Shown here: piece by piece, positions 58,584-64,000 of the stretch
Numbering within the stretch: the stretch's first letter is position 1
Layout: every line of letters begins with the position of its first letter
Origin: a virus
Strand: one strand, 5' to 3'
Virus record (IMG/VR): IMGVR_UViG_3300034021_001440
Location: 48,419-112,418 of that record
DNA: 64,000 nucleotides
Notes under the pieces: generated by a model
Database searches by the model: none
What the model was told of the DNA's origin: nothing
What the model saw: only the letters and a program-made list of their open reading frames with translations
Made by a program: the position numbers and the translations under genes

Positions 58584-59151
58584 GTTTATTCGCATTGCCG
58601 AGGAGGTTCGCCTCTGGAGCAAAGACCCTGGTACAAAAGTCGGATGTGTTCTTGTGAACGACCGTCGCATTCTTTCAACGGGATACAACGGTTTTCCACA
58701 CTTGGTCGAAGACAGTATTGAGAGGTATATTGACAGGGAATACAAACTCAGCGTAACGGTTCATGCTGAGAAAAACGCTATCCTTAATGCAGCGAAAAAC
58801 GGTACAAAGGTAGAGGGTTCTACCCTGTACGTGACATTTCCACCGTGTTCACAATGCGCTTCGGCAGTCATTCAAGCGGGTGTTGCAAAAGTGGTTTGCC
58901 CCAATCCGACACTGGCGCCGGAAAGATGGAGAGAAAACTTCCTTGCAGCAAACGAACTTTTTTATGAGGCAGGCGTTAAGGTTCTTTATTATTCGAGCTT
59001 TGACTTATGTCTAACAGAAACTGCCCCGTCTGCGGAGCCCACTGGGTTGACGGACAGCTCTACTGGAGCACAGGGAAACCCGGAAAGGACGTTGACCTCA
59101 ACGCTCTCGTATGCCGGAGACTACCTCCCGAAAAGGCTGACCGATGCGTGA
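58522..59151 (+). CDS. Deoxycytidylate (dCMP) deaminase
   Basis: The domain begins SKWDRRFIRIAEEVRLWSKD and has the zinc site V-H-A-E-K-N-A-I (HAE) and P-P-C-S-Q-C (PCxxC). It converts dCMP to dUMP, the ThyX substrate. ATG 58522 adds 15 poorly conserved residues before the domain; a CTG closer to SKWD is possible, so the start is uncertain. After GVKVLYYSSFD the frame runs on for about 47 low-complexity residues to 59151. This overlaps the zinc-ribbon gene starting at 59007 and looks like a read-on extension after loss of the original stop. Confidence 0.85.
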   Translation: MHSTTTSSSSANLFLSKWDRRFIRIAEEVRLWSKDPGTKVGCVLVNDRRILSTGYNGFPHLVEDSIERYIDREYKLSVTVHAEKNAILNAAKNGTKVEGSTLYVTFPPCSQCASAVIQAGVAKVVCPNPTLAPERWRENFLAANELFYEAGVKVLYYSSFDLCLTETAPSAEPTGLTDSSTGAQGNPERTLTSTLSYAGDYLPKRLTDA

Positions 59152-59231
59152 ATCCAGCGAAAGGGTCAGAAGGTGGCATCGGGTGGGAAGAGAGAATTAA
59201 AATCTTAGAGCAGGGACTTGACGGACTTTAG
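59007..59231 (+). CDS. Small zinc-ribbon-like protein, 74 aa
   Basis: It starts MSNRNCPVCGAHWVDGQLYW with C6-P-V-C9 and has further Cys in LVCRRLPPEKADRCVNP, so a Cys4 zinc site is plausible. The STGKPG and GIGWEERIKILEQGL segments look conserved-protein-like. It overlaps the end of dCMP deaminase by 145 bases in another frame. I recall similar small proteins in cyanophages, function unknown. Confidence 0.6.
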   Translation: MSNRNCPVCGAHWVDGQLYWSTGKPGKDVDLNALVCRRLPPEKADRCVNPAKGSEGGIGWEERIKILEQGLDGL

Positions 59232-59246
59232 TTCGGTTTTCCGAAC
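59231..59246 (+). other. Inverted repeat between 59231 and the sigma factor promoter
   Basis: GTTCGG (59231-59236), loop TTTT, CCGAAC (59241-59246). There is no convincing T run, so it is at best a weak terminator or an operator next to the promoter at 59247. Confidence 0.4.
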
Positions 59247-59275
59247 TTGCCGTGACCCCCATTTCATTGTATAAT
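59247..59275 (+). promoter_or_regulatory. Sigma70-like promoter for the phage sigma factor
   Basis: TTGCCG (59247-59252), 17 bases, TATAAT (59270-59275), 21 bases before ATG 59297. Its -35 is closer to the host consensus than the TTTAC type. Confidence 0.6.
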
Positions 59276-59296
59276 ATGGAGAGTTACAGAGGATCT

Positions 59297-59887
59297 ATGC
59301 CCACTCCAGACCTGCTTCAGAAAGCGATCAAGGGGGATGCCCGGAGCATCTCGGCGATCGTGCAAAAATACACACCACTTGTTCACAAGATCGTAAACAA
59401 ATATGCCTGGATGTCTCCGGCTCACAGCCGTGATGACCTGGTTCAAGAAGGACTTCTTGGCGTCATCAAAGCCATTGAAACCTTTGAGCCCGAGCGAGGT
59501 ACTCGCTTTATGACCTGGGCGTATCCAAAAATCCGTGGTGCCGTCGCGGGCGTTGCTCGCAAAGAAAAGAAGCACCCCAAATACGCCATCTCTCTTGAGA
59601 TGTCTGACTGGGCAAAAAACCTGGAAGACCCCAATCAATATGAAGTTCGAGACGAGATTCTGGCCAAGATGGTGAAGGATTTGGTCATCGACGGGTGTGG
59701 CTCAACTGACTCCAAGCGTGCGCAGATTGTTTGTGATCGGTTTGGTTTGCTCGGGCACAAAGCCCTCCGTCAAGGGGAAGTGGCAAAGAAGCACGGACTC
59801 ACCAAACAGGCTGTGCAATCCCACCTCGCTCGCTTTCACAAAATCATTCGACAAAAGCACCCTGAACTGGAAATGCTGATCAAATGA
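59297..59887 (+). CDS. Sigma-70-like RNA polymerase sigma factor (T4 gp55-like role)
   Basis: ATG 59297 is chosen because AGAGGA (59288-59293) precedes it and the -10 box at 59270 rules out the upstream GTG at 59252. The product has 196 residues. Region 2 is clear at about 45-85: SRDDLVQEGLLGVIKAIETF then RFMTWAYPKIRGAV, the core-binding and -10-contact part. A helix-turn-helix at about 152-180 (GEVAKKHGLTKQAVQSHLAR) looks like region 4. It probably directs host RNA polymerase to phage late promoters; the GGGTAAAA element is the best candidate target. The stop overlaps the next start by ATGA. Confidence 0.85.
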   Translation: MPTPDLLQKAIKGDARSISAIVQKYTPLVHKIVNKYAWMSPAHSRDDLVQEGLLGVIKAIETFEPERGTRFMTWAYPKIRGAVAGVARKEKKHPKYAISLEMSDWAKNLEDPNQYEVRDEILAKMVKDLVIDGCGSTDSKRAQIVCDRFGLLGHKALRQGEVAKKHGLTKQAVQSHLARFHKIIRQKHPELEMLIK

Positions 59888-60231
59888 AAACCACGGGTAA
59901 AAATTTTATCGCGACGAAAGTTTTTGACAAGGACTGCGACATCTGCAAACACATGAGTAAGCATGATCGCATCACCTTCGAAGAATTTAATGACATCGCA
60001 TACCAGGAGGTTCTCCTGGATGACGTCATCAACCACGGCAATAACCTAACCAAACTACGAATCTACCAGATTCTAGAAAGGCACGCACTCAACCCAGATT
60101 ACACCATTGATCTGCCAGTCTATGTGCTTCTGACTAAGCAAGGTCAGTACAAAGGGCACCACGTCGGTGCCGCAACCCTCGTAGAACTTCGCGACAAAAT
60201 CAAAGAATGTCTCGAAGACACCCCTGAATAA
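59884..60231 (+). CDS. Thioredoxin-fold protein
   Basis: The 115-residue product has an N-terminal strand, then C18-D-I-C21 at a helix start, and a later I-D-L-P-V-Y-V-L-L segment with the cis-Pro expected in thioredoxins. QGQYKGHHVGAATLVELRDK follows as the final strand-helix. It may feed electrons to the phage ribonucleotide reductase, as phage glutaredoxins and thioredoxins do (inference). It is coupled to the sigma factor by ATGA. A GGGTAAAA string at 59895 lies inside its first codons. Confidence 0.75.
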   Translation: MKTTGKNFIATKVFDKDCDICKHMSKHDRITFEEFNDIAYQEVLLDDVINHGNNLTKLRIYQILERHALNPDYTIDLPVYVLLTKQGQYKGHHVGAATLVELRDKIKECLEDTPE

Positions 60232-60234
60232 AAC

Positions 60235-60273
60235 GGAGGATTTATGTTCAATTGGGCCATCACATTCTTGTAA
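60235..60273 (+). other. SpeD leader: strong ribosome site and 9-codon ATG frame
   Basis: GGAGGA (60235-60240) is followed by ATG 60244, which opens a frame of nine codons ending at TAA 60271-60273. The SpeD frame starts at TTG 60252 in another phase, so the two overlap. The short frame could be a leader peptide or the remnant of a shifted start. Confidence 0.45.
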
Positions 60274-60578
60274 GTCTTTACGGCATCACCTTCAATTTAC
60301 TTGATGATCTTGCCGCAATCAAAGACGCATTCGAACGTGCCGTAGAAGCCTGCGGTGCGACAGTTCTGAATCGTTTCTCACATCAGTTTCACCCCCAAGG
60401 CGTCACCATAGTTTACGCTTTGGCAGAGTCACACATCTCCATTCACACGTTTCCGGAAAAAGGATCGTGTGCTGTGGATGTCTACACTTGCGGTGACATG
60501 GACTCAATGAAGGCCATGAAAACCTTAATCGAACATTTCAAACCTATTGAGGTGTCTATTCAGGAGTTTAATCGATGA
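60252..60578 (+). CDS. speD: S-adenosylmethionine decarboxylase proenzyme
   Basis: SpeD makes decarboxylated SAM for spermidine synthesis and is a known cyanophage auxiliary gene. The self-cleavage motif is intact: A-E59-S60-H-I-S-I-H, where Ser60 becomes the pyruvoyl group. It is followed by A-V-D-V-Y-T-C-G-D with the catalytic Cys. The domain opens G-H-H-I-L-V-S-L-Y-G directly at a TTG codon (60252), so TTG is taken as the start, 11 bases after GGAGGA. An ATG at 60244 is out of frame. At 108 residues it is slightly short for bacterial SpeD. The stop overlaps the next start by ATGA. Confidence 0.9.
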   Translation: MGHHILVSLYGITFNLLDDLAAIKDAFERAVEACGATVLNRFSHQFHPQGVTIVYALAESHISIHTFPEKGSCAVDVYTCGDMDSMKAMKTLIEHFKPIEVSIQEFNR

Positions 60579-60736
60579 AAGCGAAAAAACTGGTAAAGAA
60601 AGCTCTGTCAACACCAGAGCTCTACTCGCCTGACGAATTGCTATACTTTCAAATGTGGCTTCGTCAGAAAGAGGCAAAGAAAGTAAGGAAACAGGAACTG
60701 ATTCGGCTCAAACTCGAACAAGCCTACCTCCAGTAG
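60575..60736 (+). CDS. Small basic helical protein, 53 aa
   Basis: ATG 60575 overlaps the SpeD stop (ATGA). The sequence begins MKAKKLVKKALSTPELYSPD and continues as a long basic helix (LRQKEAKKVRKQELIRLKLE). It ends at TAG 60734-60736, where the next promoter's TTTAC core begins one base later. The function is unknown; the charge suggests RNA or DNA contact. Confidence 0.6.
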   Translation: MKAKKLVKKALSTPELYSPDELLYFQMWLRQKEAKKVRKQELIRLKLEQAYLQ

Positions 60737-60764
60737 TTTACAAATTGTTACGGAATTCTATACT
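60737..60764 (+). promoter_or_regulatory. Sigma70-like promoter for hli
   Basis: TTTAC (60737-60741), 17 bases, TATACT (60759-60764), 23 bases before ATG 60788. Confidence 0.65.
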
Positions 60765-60787
60765 AGGTCCGTCTACCCTCTATAATA

Positions 60788-60988
60788 ATGACAGTTACCA
60801 CCAACGAAAAAGGCCAACAAAACATGTGGGCCAAAGAGCCCCAGATGTACACTGATCCTAACAAGGACTACTCCGTGACCCATAACGAAAAAGCTGAAAT
60901 GCTAAATGGCCGCCTGGCTATGCTGGGTGTAATCGCAGCTATGGGCTCTTATGCCGTGACGGGTCAACTGATCCCCGGCATCTGGTGA
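60788..60988 (+). CDS. hli: High-light-inducible protein (Hli)
   Basis: The 66-residue product has the single chlorophyll-binding helix E37-x-x-N40-G41-R42-L-A-M-L-G followed by a hydrophobic stretch ending in GQLIPGIW. Hli proteins bind chlorophyll and carotenoids in thylakoids and protect photosystem II. Phage copies help keep host photosynthesis going during infection. It has its own promoter. Its stop TGA (60986-60988) overlaps a GTG start (60985) of a small membrane protein. Confidence 0.95.
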   Translation: MTVTTNEKGQQNMWAKEPQMYTDPNKDYSVTHNEKAEMLNGRLAMLGVIAAMGSYAVTGQLIPGIW

Positions 60989-61077
60989 CTTCCCTTATCT
61001 TCACGGTCACTTCTGTGACCTTCTTTGTGCTTCTCGCACACGCAACCAATGAACTCGGAAAAACCTACTTCGATTGA
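60985..61077 (+). CDS. Tiny single-pass membrane protein (30 aa) coupled to hli
   Basis: GTG 60985 overlaps the hli stop as GTGA and opens a 30-codon frame (MTSLIFTVTSVTFFVLLAHA...). It has one hydrophobic helix and a charged end, and stops at TGA 61075-61077. Size and shape are like the small subunits of photosynthetic complexes, but I match no named one. The absence of a visible ribosome-binding site suggests translation coupled to hli. The frame is short, so chance cannot be excluded. Confidence 0.45.
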   Translation: MTSLIFTVTSVTFFVLLAHATNELGKTYFD

Positions 61078-61360
61078 AATGTGGTGGCCTTCCCCAGAGG
61101 CCTTTAATGATTTGACCGTCGATGAAGCAGAGTACGGTTTCGATCTCTCTGCTCCCGATGGCACCGAGTGTGCCGAATGGCTCTCGTACTGGGCTCAGAA
61201 CGAAGAACACCACAAAGTGTTTCAAGACGAGTTCATCAAAGTCATCATTGACTACGCAAACCAAACACTAGACAAACATGGCGAAAATCAAGACCAGCCT
61301 GACGGGCAAGACGGTAATCGAGTCGAAGCCGAAGAAGAGTGCCCAGGGGTGCTCCCGTAA
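61049..61360 (+). CDS. Hypothetical acidic protein, 103 aa
   Basis: ATG 61049 (MNSEKPTSIEMWWPSPEAFN) is preferred to an in-frame ATG at 61025. The first 75 residues look like a folded, Trp-rich acidic domain (TVDEAEYGFDLSAPDGTECA, AEWLSYWAQNEEHHKVFQDE). The last 25 residues are low-complexity and lie in the region where the next small gene (61278) is encoded in another frame. The function is unknown. Confidence 0.55.
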   Translation: MNSEKPTSIEMWWPSPEAFNDLTVDEAEYGFDLSAPDGTECAEWLSYWAQNEEHHKVFQDEFIKVIIDYANQTLDKHGENQDQPDGQDGNRVEAEEECPGVLP

Positions 61361-61424
61361 CACCAATCGGGCTGCCACTCCCACCCGTGCTCGTCAAAAA
61401 CGGTATCGCGGTCAAGGCAAATGA
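61278..61424 (+). CDS. Small basic protein, 48 aa
   Basis: ATG 61278 opens MAKIKTSLTGKTVIESKPKK... and ends at TGA 61422-61424, overlapping the next start by ATGA. The product is very basic with a final RARQKRYRGQGK, which suggests nucleic-acid binding. It overlaps the previous gene's end by 83 bases. It is too short to classify. Confidence 0.5.
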   Translation: MAKIKTSLTGKTVIESKPKKSAQGCSRNTNRAATPTRARQKRYRGQGK

Positions 61425-61747
61425 TAGTTCAGCTGGACCCACCTCTGCCCCTTGACACGTCAAAAGGACGGGGGTGGGCTCATGCTCTCATTGACTACTC
61501 GCAGGAACATGACCTACTGTGGGTGGTCTTTCTGAATGAAAACGGGGAGTGCTGGACACTGCCCAATTCGGAAGTTCGCATGGTCAGCAACATCTCTCTC
61601 GGACGCTATGGGATTAATCCTCGGAATTGGAATAGCTTCGGCAGTGGGAACGCTGGTGGGCAATCTGATTCTCTTCTCCATTATCGGAGTGATGGCACAA
61701 CGCCAACAGAAGAAACAAGAAAAGGAATTGTTGAAGCTCCAGAATGA
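61421..61747 (+). CDS. Conserved cyanophage protein (PPLPL...GECWT type), 108 aa
   Basis: It begins MIVQLDPPLPLDTSKGRGWA and continues HALIDYSQEHDLLWVVFLNE, then GECWTLPNSEVRMVSNISLG. I recall this as a conserved short cyanophage protein of unknown function (Q-L-D-P-P-L-P-L ... A-H-x-L-I-D-Y ... G-E-C-W-T). The last 45 residues are Ser/Gly/Thr-rich and overlap the next gene (61608) in another frame, so the conserved part ends around residue 65. Confidence 0.7.
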   Translation: MIVQLDPPLPLDTSKGRGWAHALIDYSQEHDLLWVVFLNENGECWTLPNSEVRMVSNISLGRYGINPRNWNSFGSGNAGGQSDSLLHYRSDGTTPTEETRKGIVEAPE

Positions 61748-61811
61748 CTTTCTGGAAATGAGACAAAAAGAAACCGAACGCATGCGCCGTTACGCCAAGA
61801 TGGAGGGGTGA
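61608..61811 (+). CDS. Small membrane-anchored coiled-coil protein, 67 aa
   Basis: ATG 61608 gives MGLILGIGIASAVGTLVGNL and a further hydrophobic run to about residue 29. A charged helix (QRQQKKQEKELLKLQNDFLE) continues to the end. One membrane helix plus coiled coil is typical of small phage membrane proteins. It overlaps the previous gene by 140 bases. The function is unknown. Confidence 0.55.
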   Translation: MGLILGIGIASAVGTLVGNLILFSIIGVMAQRQQKKQEKELLKLQNDFLEMRQKETERMRRYAKMEG

Positions 61812-61819
61812 CCTACGGG

Positions 61820-61847
61820 TTTACTCCTCCTTTTTGGCGCCTATACT
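61820..61847 (+). promoter_or_regulatory. Sigma70-like promoter for the 61871-nrdBA operon
   Basis: TTTAC (61820-61824), 17 bases, TATACT (61842-61847), 23 bases before GTG 61871. Confidence 0.65.
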
Positions 61848-61870
61848 ATTTTCACCTGTTCCAAACCACC

Positions 61871-62473
61871 GTGAACATCTTCGCTGTAAGCAACAACCCA
61901 GTTATTGCCGCCTGTCAACTCCCCGACAAACTCGTAGTAAAAATGCCTACGGAAAGCATTCAGTTGCTAACTCCGTGGGCTTTTAACACGCATGGGGCCT
62001 ACATCCAGAAACCAGACGGGACCAATTACGGCACCAAGGGGTTCGCACATCACCCCTGTGCAAAATGGCTCTACGAAAGTCCCTCAAATGTTGTCTGGTT
62101 GCTCGAACATGCGCAAGCAATGTCAGAAGAATACACCGCTCGCTATCACAAACAGCACGGTGTGGACTATGCTTTGTTCCAACTAGAGGACCTCATTAAG
62201 TGTCACTATCCTGAAACTGAATCGTTCGACCACACAGAGTTCGTTCAAGCAATGCCGGAAGAGTTCAAAGTTCCTGGTGACGCCGTTACTGCTTACCGCA
62301 ACTACCTCAATGGTTACAAAGGTTATGCTGAGTGGCGTTACAGCGAAAAACCTGGGTGGTGGGATGAAACAAAGCACGAACCAGTGCGTAAACAATACCT
62401 CGCTGAGCGAGAAGCCAAACGTATGAAGAAAAAGAATGTCAATCCGAGAGTACCGGCAACCCTACAAAGTTAA
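61871..62473 (+). CDS. Conserved phage protein (NIFAVSNNPVIAACQLPDKL type), GTG start
   Basis: GTG 61871 lies 23 bases after the TATACT box; the longer frame from 61808 would start before the promoter. The product has 200 residues. It opens MNIFAVSNNPVIAACQLPDK and continues LVVKMPTESIQLLTPWAF, later HHPCAKWLYESPSNVVWLLE and EEYTARYHKQHG. I recall this pattern (I-F..D/N-x-x-P..AA...D-K-x-V-V-K-M..E..Q-L-L ... H-P-C ... W) in many cyanophages as an uncharacterised protein. It shares a message with NrdB, overlapping it by 38 bases, so a nucleotide or DNA role is likely. Confidence 0.7.
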   Translation: MNIFAVSNNPVIAACQLPDKLVVKMPTESIQLLTPWAFNTHGAYIQKPDGTNYGTKGFAHHPCAKWLYESPSNVVWLLEHAQAMSEEYTARYHKQHGVDYALFQLEDLIKCHYPETESFDHTEFVQAMPEEFKVPGDAVTAYRNYLNGYKGYAEWRYSEKPGWWDETKHEPVRKQYLAEREAKRMKKKNVNPRVPATLQS

Positions 62474-63410
62474 CGGGAAGTTTGAGTTCCCACAATTTTT
62501 CGAGTCTTATCAAAAGGCTCTGTCGTCAATCTGGCGTCCGCAGGAGGTAAGCTTTGAGTCGGATATCCGAGACTGGCAAAATTCTTCTTCGGACGAGAAG
62601 GAGATTATTGGGGGTATTCTTAGAGGATTCACCCAACTTGAGTGCCATGTTTCTGATCATTGGGCTACCATCCCTACTTGGTTTCCTAAGCACGAGATTG
62701 CTGCTGTGGCTCGCGCATTTAGCCTGAGTGAGATCGTTCACGCGGAAGCGTATAACCTTCTCTCTGACACTCTTGGACTTGACGAGTTTGAGGCATTTCT
62801 CGGTGACCCTGTTGCTCAGCAAAAAATCGGATACTTCCTCGAGAATAGGGGCACTAAGGAATCTCTGGCTGTGTTCAGTGGCGCTGGTGAGGGTGTTTCT
62901 CTTTTCAGTTCTTTCGCTGTTTTACTTAGTCTTAATCTCACCGGTCGTTTCAAGGGTATCGCCCAAATCATCTCTTGGTCAGCACTCGACGAGCAGCAAC
63001 ACTCCGACACCGGAATCGCCCTCTTCCGAGAGTTAATTGCAGAAGATGCGCTTACTTTGGAAGAAACCAGAGGCATCGTTCAAGGATTTGACGTTGTGAT
63101 CGAGAACGAGTTTGCGTTCCTTGAGAAAATCTTTGAGGGTCGTACCCTGAGCACCATTCGCAAGGATGATGTTCGAGAATACATTCTCTATCGGGCTAAC
63201 GACCGATTGGCGCGTCTGGGTGTGCAGAAAGTTTTCAAATACGATGAACCTTCTGCCAACCGCATCAAAGAGTGGTTTCACCCTCTCATGGCTGGTGCCA
63301 CCAGCACTGACTTCTTCGCTCAAAAGGCAGACGGAGCCAACTACATTTCGAAACCGACCCAAGACTTCATGGGCGTCAACCTGCAAACCCTCGACCTCGT
63401 CCTTGTATGA
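62436..63410 (+). CDS. nrdB: Ribonucleotide reductase beta subunit, class I
   Basis: NrdB holds the metal centre and radical used by NrdA to reduce ribonucleotides. The expected ligands can be read: E69, E99-I-V-H102, E152 and E186-Q-Q-H189. Tyr106 lies four residues after the first ligand His, the place of the radical Tyr in E. coli NrdB. The length (324) is normal. The first ligand is Glu rather than Asp. ATG 62436 overlaps the upstream gene by 38 bases, and the stop overlaps the NrdA start by ATGA. Confidence 0.93.
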   Translation: MSIREYRQPYKVNGKFEFPQFFESYQKALSSIWRPQEVSFESDIRDWQNSSSDEKEIIGGILRGFTQLECHVSDHWATIPTWFPKHEIAAVARAFSLSEIVHAEAYNLLSDTLGLDEFEAFLGDPVAQQKIGYFLENRGTKESLAVFSGAGEGVSLFSSFAVLLSLNLTGRFKGIAQIISWSALDEQQHSDTGIALFRELIAEDALTLEETRGIVQGFDVVIENEFAFLEKIFEGRTLSTIRKDDVREYILYRANDRLARLGVQKVFKYDEPSANRIKEWFHPLMAGATSTDFFAQKADGANYISKPTQDFMGVNLQTLDLVLV

Positions 63411-64000
63411 TCGCTCCGGAATGGCTCTCAGAAGAGGGCATGCACACACTATCAGCAGGTTATCTGCTACCTGAAGAAACTCCTCGGGCAATGTTTGAGC
63501 GAGTAGCTAAAGCTGCGGCAACAATCAATGAAGACCCTTCACTCTTTGACGATCTCTTTACTTGCCTTTGGAATGGGTGGATTGGTCTCGCTAGTCCCGT
63601 TGCTGCTAACTTCGGGACTTCACGGGCACTTCCTATTTCTTGCTACAGCGTTCACCTCAGCGATAGTGTTAGCAGCATTTATTCGCACCTTAAAGAAGTT
63701 GCACAGCTGAGTAAGAACGGTGGTGGAGTCGGCGTTTATTTTGGTGACGTGCGCCCTGCCGGTGCTCCTATTAGTGGAGGCGGAAAGTCGACTGGGGTCG
63801 TTCCGTGGGCGCAACAATACGATCTCGCCGCGAGAGTTGTCTCACAAGGCGGGGTTCGTCGGGGATCCTTTGCCATCTACCTACCGATCGACCACCCGGA
63901 TGTCCCGGAGTTGCTACGTGCTAAAGATCATAGCAAGGGGGATCCGCGCAAGTTCGTTGACAGCAATGTTGCTCTTTCTATCTCTGATGAGTGGATCGAG
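63407..64000 (+). CDS. nrdA: Ribonucleotide reductase alpha subunit, class I (cut by window edge)
   Basis: ATG 63407 overlaps the NrdB stop (ATGA). The first 198 residues are visible: MIAPEWLSEEGMHTLSAGYL, a LPISCYSV segment with the redox-active Cys, and SKNGGGVGVYFGDVRPAGAP. These belong to the 10-stranded barrel of class I NrdA. No N-terminal ATP-cone is present, as the catalytic domain starts almost at once. The gene continues past base 64000. Confidence 0.93.
   Translation, partial: MIAPEWLSEEGMHTLSAGYLLPEETPRAMFERVAKAAATINEDPSLFDDLFTCLWNGWIGLASPVAANFGTSRALPISCYSVHLSDSVSSIYSHLKEVAQLSKNGGGVGVYFGDVRPAGAPISGGGKSTGVVPWAQQYDLAARVVSQGGVRRGSFAIYLPIDHPDVPELLRAKDHSKGDPRKFVDSNVALSISDEWIE

Noticed and set aside
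59252-59296. GTG start for the sigma factor
   Set aside because: It lies upstream of the TATAAT box at 59270, so the codon would not be on the message; ATG 59297 has its own AGAGGA site.
59895-59902. GGGTAAAA within the first codons of the thioredoxin-like gene
   Set aside because: No start codon of a supported gene follows at the usual distance; coding use (TGK) explains it.
61808-61870. Longer N-terminus for the 61871 protein
   Set aside because: The extension covers the TTTAC/TATACT promoter, and homology recall starts at MNIFAV.
1-64000. tRNA genes, attachment sites or an integrase
   Set aside because: No cloverleaf-like segment, integrase motif or flanking direct repeat was recognised; the phage appears lytic from this window.

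Overview
This window reads as part of a large tailed double-stranded DNA phage of cyanobacteria, most likely marine picocyanobacteria. The evidence is the mix of a high-light-inducible (Hli) chlorophyll-binding protein, SpeD, MazG, ThyX, NrdA/NrdB, a phage sigma factor and a 2OG-Fe(II) oxygenase with tape measure, baseplate and very large tail-fibre genes. Genes are tightly packed, often with ATGA or TGATG overlaps, and all but one lie on the + strand. I saw no tRNA, rRNA, CRISPR or IS element, and no gene-free stretch above 300 bases. Terminase, portal and capsid genes are not here. The named phage cannot be identified from the sequence alone.

Layout: (1) 1-6889 holds small late or virion-associated genes, including an HNH-nuclease-like protein cut by the left edge and a protein-kinase-like protein. 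The two share a cysteine-rich N-terminal stretch, and I read them as candidate late-made effectors. (2) 6947-40297 is an adhesin region that fills about half the window. It has a 1643-residue structural protein, five fibre paralogues sharing an N-terminal IPNxPF anchor motif, further fibres with collagen-like-free beta modules, 17-residue NTAVG repeats, tail-collar domains, S74 intramolecular chaperones and a pectate-lyase-like beta-helix. A glycosyltransferase/sulfotransferase pair sits in the middle. (3) 40298-45950 is nucleic-acid and nucleotide metabolism: a minus-strand HNH protein, DEDDh exonuclease, GIY-YIG homing endonuclease, ThyX, 2OG oxygenase and T4 RNase H-like 5'-3' nuclease. (4) 45983-53432 is the tail module: baseplate proteins and tape measure. 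(5) 53531-64000 covers replication, regulation and host-metabolism genes: putative ssDNA-binding protein, SF3-like helicase, MazG, dCMP deaminase, sigma factor, thioredoxin-like protein, SpeD, Hli, NrdB and the start of NrdA.

Two promoter classes can be read directly. The first is an exact GGGTAAAA element found 22-46 bases before fourteen virion-type genes or operons; it probably marks late promoters and is a candidate target of the phage sigma factor. The second is a sigma70-like TTTAC - 16/17 bases - TATACT/TAAACT/TATAAT promoter found before metabolic and regulatory genes. This split is useful for function: the kinase operon has the late element, whereas the glycosyltransferase/sulfotransferase pair, although buried among fibres, has the other type.

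The genes fit one lytic programme. The phage keeps dNTPs flowing (NrdAB, ThyX, dCMP deaminase, MazG), modulates host photosynthesis and polyamines (Hli, SpeD), replicates with its own helicase and ssDNA-binding protein, switches to late transcription, and builds a long-tailed particle with an unusually rich and modular set of receptor-binding fibres.
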